Part shown: positions 61,394 to 64,000 of the stretch, in pieces
Layout: the number at the start of each line of letters is the position of its first letter
Position numbering within the stretch: the stretch's first letter is position 1
Assembly: GCA_963931525.1 (NCBI GenBank)
Contig: OZ007023.1
Span: 1,488,001-1,552,000 of the forward strand
Source: Fimenecus sp900545625
Lineage (GTDB): Bacteria; Bacillota; Clostridia; Oscillospirales; Acutalibacteraceae
DNA length: 64,000 nucleotides
Reading direction: 5' to 3'
Translations under genes and position numbers: made by a program
Notes under the pieces: generated by a model
Told to the model about the DNA's origin: nothing
Databases searched by the model: none
What the model saw: the letters and a program-made list of their open reading frames with translations, nothing else

Positions 61394-63304
61394 TTAGAAA
61401 TCCAGCCAATCCGCGCTGTCCGCGTCGGAGGGCATCCGCCAGTCCCCGCGCGGCGACAGGCTTACGGAACCGACCTTCGGCCCGTCCGGCAGGCAGGAGC
61501 GCTTGAACTGATTGGCAAAAAAGCGGCGCAGAAACAGCTTGAGCCACCGCGACAGCTGTTCGTCCGTATAGATGTCCGAAAAAGCGCGCCGTGCCATAAA
61601 CAACAGCTTTTCGGGGCGCGTCCCGAATCGCAGGAAATGATACAGAAAGAAGTCGTGTACTTCGTAGGGCCCAAGTTCTTCTTCTGTCTTTTGCTGAATA
61701 TTTCCTTCTTTGTCTGGTGGTAAAAGTTCAGGGCTTACAGGCGTATCCAGAATGTCACGCAGAATACAGGCAACGTTCTCGGGCAGATGCTCCGCTTCGT
61801 TTTCGACCAGATGGCGCACCAGTGTTTTCGGCACGCCTGCATTCACGCCGTACATGCTCATGTGATCCGCGTTGTAAGTGCACCATCCGAGCGCAAGTTC
61901 GCTCAAGTCTCCCGTGCCGACCAAAAGCCCGCCGTGCTTGTTGGCAAGATCCATCAAAATCTGTGTGCGTTCGCGTGCCTGCGTATTTTCGTAGGTCACA
62001 TCCTGCACGCTTGGGTCATGCCCGATGTCGCGCATGTGCCCGAGTGCCGCGTCGCGGATCGGGATCTCCAAAAGCTGTGCGCCAAAGGCGCGCACCAAAT
62101 CACAGGCATTGTGATAGGTGCGATCCGTTGTGCCGAAGCCGGGCATTGTGACGCAAAGGATATTTTCCGTCGGCTGCTTTAAAATCTGCATGGTGCGCAC
62201 GCACACAAGCAGTGCCAATGTGGAATCCAATCCACCCGATATACCGACAACCGCTTTATTAAGTCCCGTATGTGCAAGCCGTTTGGCGAGCGCGTGGCTT
62301 TGGATAGCAAGGATCTCGCGGCAGCGCGCATCCTTTTCACGCTCGTCCGAGGGGACAAACGGATGCTGGTCAAAAAGACGTGTGATATTTTCAAAAGCTG
62401 TTTCGGGTACGGGCACGCAGGTGCTGACAGCTGGAACCTCGGCAAGGTGTACGGCGTTGTCGGAAAACGAGCCGTCACGCTGCCGCTCAGCAATGAGCTT
62501 ATCTAAATCGATATCTGCAACGGCGCGGCTGCCGTCAAAAGCAAAGCGATCGCCCTCCGAGAGGATCGTGCCGTTTTCGGCAATCGTGCACGCGCCGGAA
62601 AAAACAAGATCGGTTGAAGATTCGCCGACGCCGGCCGACGCATACACATACGCGCAAAAGCATTTGGCACTCTGTGTGGCGATAATGCTGCGGCGATAGT
62701 CATTTTTCGTAACAGCTTCGTTACTTGCGGAAAGATTGACAATGAGGTTTACACCCGCAAGGCACAGCGAGGTGCTCGGCGGTGCGGGCACCCAAAGATC
62801 CTCACAGAGCTCTACGCCAAGCACGGCGTGCTCTGACAGGCGCACAAGCGTCTGCCCGAACGGTACGGTCTGCGTGCCGATTCTCAGTTCACTCTGAACT
62901 CCGTCGCCGCTTGCGAACCAGCGTTTTTCATAGTATTCATTGTAATTCGGCAGATATGTTTTTGGAATTACGGCAAGGATCTGCCCGTTTTGCAGCACTG
63001 CGGCGCAGTTGTAAAGCCTGGTTTTCCAAACGAGCGGTACGCCGATGCAAACGACAATATCGGTACCTTCGGTTTCCTTACAAAGCGTGAGCAAGGCGTC
63101 CTTGCATGCATCCTGCAGGGTGCACTGTAAAAACAGATCGCCGCAGGTGTACGCAGACAAATACAGTTCCGGAAAAACCAAAAGCCGTACACCGTCACGC
63201 GTAGCTTTTTGCAGCTCCAGCACCGCATTTTCCAAATTTTGTTTTACACCGCCTACCGTCACGCGCGGCGAGACGGCGGCGACTTTCAAAAATCCGCTGT
63301 TCAT
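61394..63304 (-). CDS. nadE: Glutamine-dependent NAD(+) synthetase
   Basis: 636-residue two-domain enzyme that amidates nicotinate adenine dinucleotide. The N-terminal nitrilase-type glutaminase has E46 (FPELYL), K115 (IPKTYLPNY) and C167 (VELCEDLW). The C-terminal synthetase has the PP-loop GISGGLDSTLAL and GTGDLSELALGWCTY. Length fits the long glutamine-using class. Own promoter back-to-back with that of the aminotransferase gene. Confidence 0.95.
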   Translation of the reverse strand: MNSGFLKVAAVSPRVTVGGVKQNLENAVLELQKATRDGVRLLVFPELYLSAYTCGDLFLQCTLQDACKDALLTLCKETEGTDIVVCIGVPLVWKTRLYNCAAVLQNGQILAVIPKTYLPNYNEYYEKRWFASGDGVQSELRIGTQTVPFGQTLVRLSEHAVLGVELCEDLWVPAPPSTSLCLAGVNLIVNLSASNEAVTKNDYRRSIIATQSAKCFCAYVYASAGVGESSTDLVFSGACTIAENGTILSEGDRFAFDGSRAVADIDLDKLIAERQRDGSFSDNAVHLAEVPAVSTCVPVPETAFENITRLFDQHPFVPSDEREKDARCREILAIQSHALAKRLAHTGLNKAVVGISGGLDSTLALLVCVRTMQILKQPTENILCVTMPGFGTTDRTYHNACDLVRAFGAQLLEIPIRDAALGHMRDIGHDPSVQDVTYENTQARERTQILMDLANKHGGLLVGTGDLSELALGWCTYNADHMSMYGVNAGVPKTLVRHLVENEAEHLPENVACILRDILDTPVSPELLPPDKEGNIQQKTEEELGPYEVHDFFLYHFLRFGTRPEKLLFMARRAFSDIYTDEQLSRWLKLFLRRFFANQFKRSCLPDGPKVGSVSLSPRGDWRMPSDADSADWLDF

Positions 63305-63342
63305 GGCATAACCTCATCAATGGATTTATTGTATCTGTTGGT

Positions 63343-63371
63343 ATTATACTGGAAATGTTGTTCTTCCGCAA
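63343..63371 (-). promoter_or_regulatory. Promoter of nadE
   Basis: On the minus strand TTGCGG, 17 bases, consensus TATAAT, about 39 bases before the ATG. Confidence 0.6.
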
Positions 63372-63381
63372 GTCAAAAACA

Positions 63382-63409
63382 TTGACAAACCGCGCAAAAA
63401 GGTTAAAAT
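63382..63409 (+). promoter_or_regulatory. Promoter of the alaA-type gene
   Basis: Perfect TTGACA (63382-63387), 16 bases, TAAAAT (63404-63409). Its -35 is 10 bases from the nadE -35 on the other strand. Confidence 0.6.
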
Positions 63410-63435
63410 AGGGATAATCAAAAGGAGTGAGTGCT

Positions 63436-64000
63436 GTGCGCACATTTGAAAAATCAAAAAAATTGGATCATGTTTGTTATGATATTCGCGGGCCCGTGCT
63501 CGATGAAGCCGATCGCATGATTGCGAACGGCGTGGATATATTGAAGCTGAACATCGGCAACCCCGCGCCGTTCCATTTTACGGCGCCGGACGAGATCATC
63601 CGCGATATGATCTATACGCTGCGCAGTGCGGAAGGGTATTCGGACTCTAAGGGTATTTTTTCCGCGCGCAAGGCGATCATGCAGTACTGCCAGCTCAAGG
63701 GTATCCGCGATGTCGGCGTGGACGATATTTATACGGGAAACGGTGTCAGCGAGCTGATCACCATGTCTATGCAGGGGCTTCTCGACGACGGCGACGAGAT
63801 TCTGCTGCCTGCGCCTGACTACCCGCTTTGGACGGCCGCTGTCTCCCTTGCGGGCGGTACGCCGGTGCACTATATGTGCGACGAGCAAAACGAGTGGAAC
63901 CCCGACATCGCCGACATGGAAAGCAAAATAACTGCGCACACAAAAGGTATCGTACTCATCAATCCGAACAACCCGACGGGTGCGCTGTATCCGCGTGAGA
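63436..64000 (+). CDS. alaA: AlaA-type glutamate-pyruvate aminotransferase (partial, 3' end outside window)
   Basis: The first 188 codons of a class I/II PLP aminotransferase. KLDHVCYDIRGPVLDEA, LKLNIGNPAPF, PAPDYPLWTAAVSLAGG and NPNNPTGALY all match the E. coli AlaA/YfbQ group closely. The PLP lysine lies beyond the window edge. Start is GTG at 63436, 8 bases after AAAGGAG. It would interconvert alanine and pyruvate with glutamate. Confidence 0.88.
   Translation, partial: MRTFEKSKKLDHVCYDIRGPVLDEADRMIANGVDILKLNIGNPAPFHFTAPDEIIRDMIYTLRSAEGYSDSKGIFSARKAIMQYCQLKGIRDVGVDDIYTGNGVSELITMSMQGLLDDGDEILLPAPDYPLWTAAVSLAGGTPVHYMCDEQNEWNPDIADMESKITAHTKGIVLINPNNPTGALYPRE

Overview
The window is a chromosomal segment of an endospore-forming, low-to-moderate GC Firmicute. 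It is most likely a Clostridia member of the Oscillospiraceae/Ruminococcaceae kind. The evidence is the gene content (spo0A, spoIVB, gerW and a 28-residue spoVM, plus remA, yqhQ, cdaA-cdaR and prpC-prkC) and the frequent TTG starts preceded by strong AGGAGG-like ribosome binding sites. Almost everything is housekeeping and densely packed. No rRNA, tRNA, CRISPR array or intact mobile element was seen.

Layout. 1-2245: a DEDDh exonuclease with a C-terminal zinc ribbon, a TraX-like membrane protein and the front half of a membrane-anchored protein. About 2245-3990: a decayed mobile-element scar. It holds a protein tail that looks element-derived, an AT-rich GNAT acetyltransferase, hairpin-rich debris and a truncated XRE regulator. 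3996-8664 (minus strand): a large beta-helix/PDZ protein, then the serC-serA serine biosynthesis operon. 8863-16792: lon-engB-lysA-dnaE behind one clear promoter with a candidate operator. 16819-18512: pfkA-aroK. 18583-20861: spoIVB and spo0A. 20880-24579: dus (minus) divergent from polA. 24584-32627: a phosphatase-acetyltransferase fusion, a polysaccharide deacetylase with two Spo0A boxes at its promoter, ptsH, uvrC-gph, rsmD-coaD-coiled-coil protein, a DUF4830 protein and an rsuA-type pseudouridine synthase. 32713-34079: a DUF3343 protein with a cysteine-desulfurase-like enzyme.

34063-47444 reads as one long run: c-di-AMP cyclase cdaA and its regulator cdaR, a calcium-repeat lipoprotein, a two-component system, yqhQ, prmC, a site-2 protease, scpA-scpB, a DUF2953 protein, gerW, a D,D-carboxypeptidase, rluB and a small unknown. 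47441-61214 is a second long run of translation, nucleotide and cell-wall-signalling genes: yicC, remA, gmk, rpoZ, priA, def, fmt, yugP, rsmB, rlmN, prpC, prkC, rsgA, thiN, a 51-residue membrane protein and spoVM. It ends at a strong terminator. A MITE-like palindromic repeat separates it from nadE (minus). The window ends inside an alaA-type aminotransferase.

Beyond routine annotation, the best leads are: paired Spo0A boxes around the deacetylase promoter; the one-frame fusion of a low-molecular-weight phosphatase to a RimI-like acetyltransferase; an inverted-repeat operator at lon; the mobile-element scar that created a chimeric gene; a hairpin that buries the ribosome binding site of the DUF4830 gene; and the unlisted spoVM with its small membrane-protein neighbour. 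I did not find a convincing wholly new multi-gene system.
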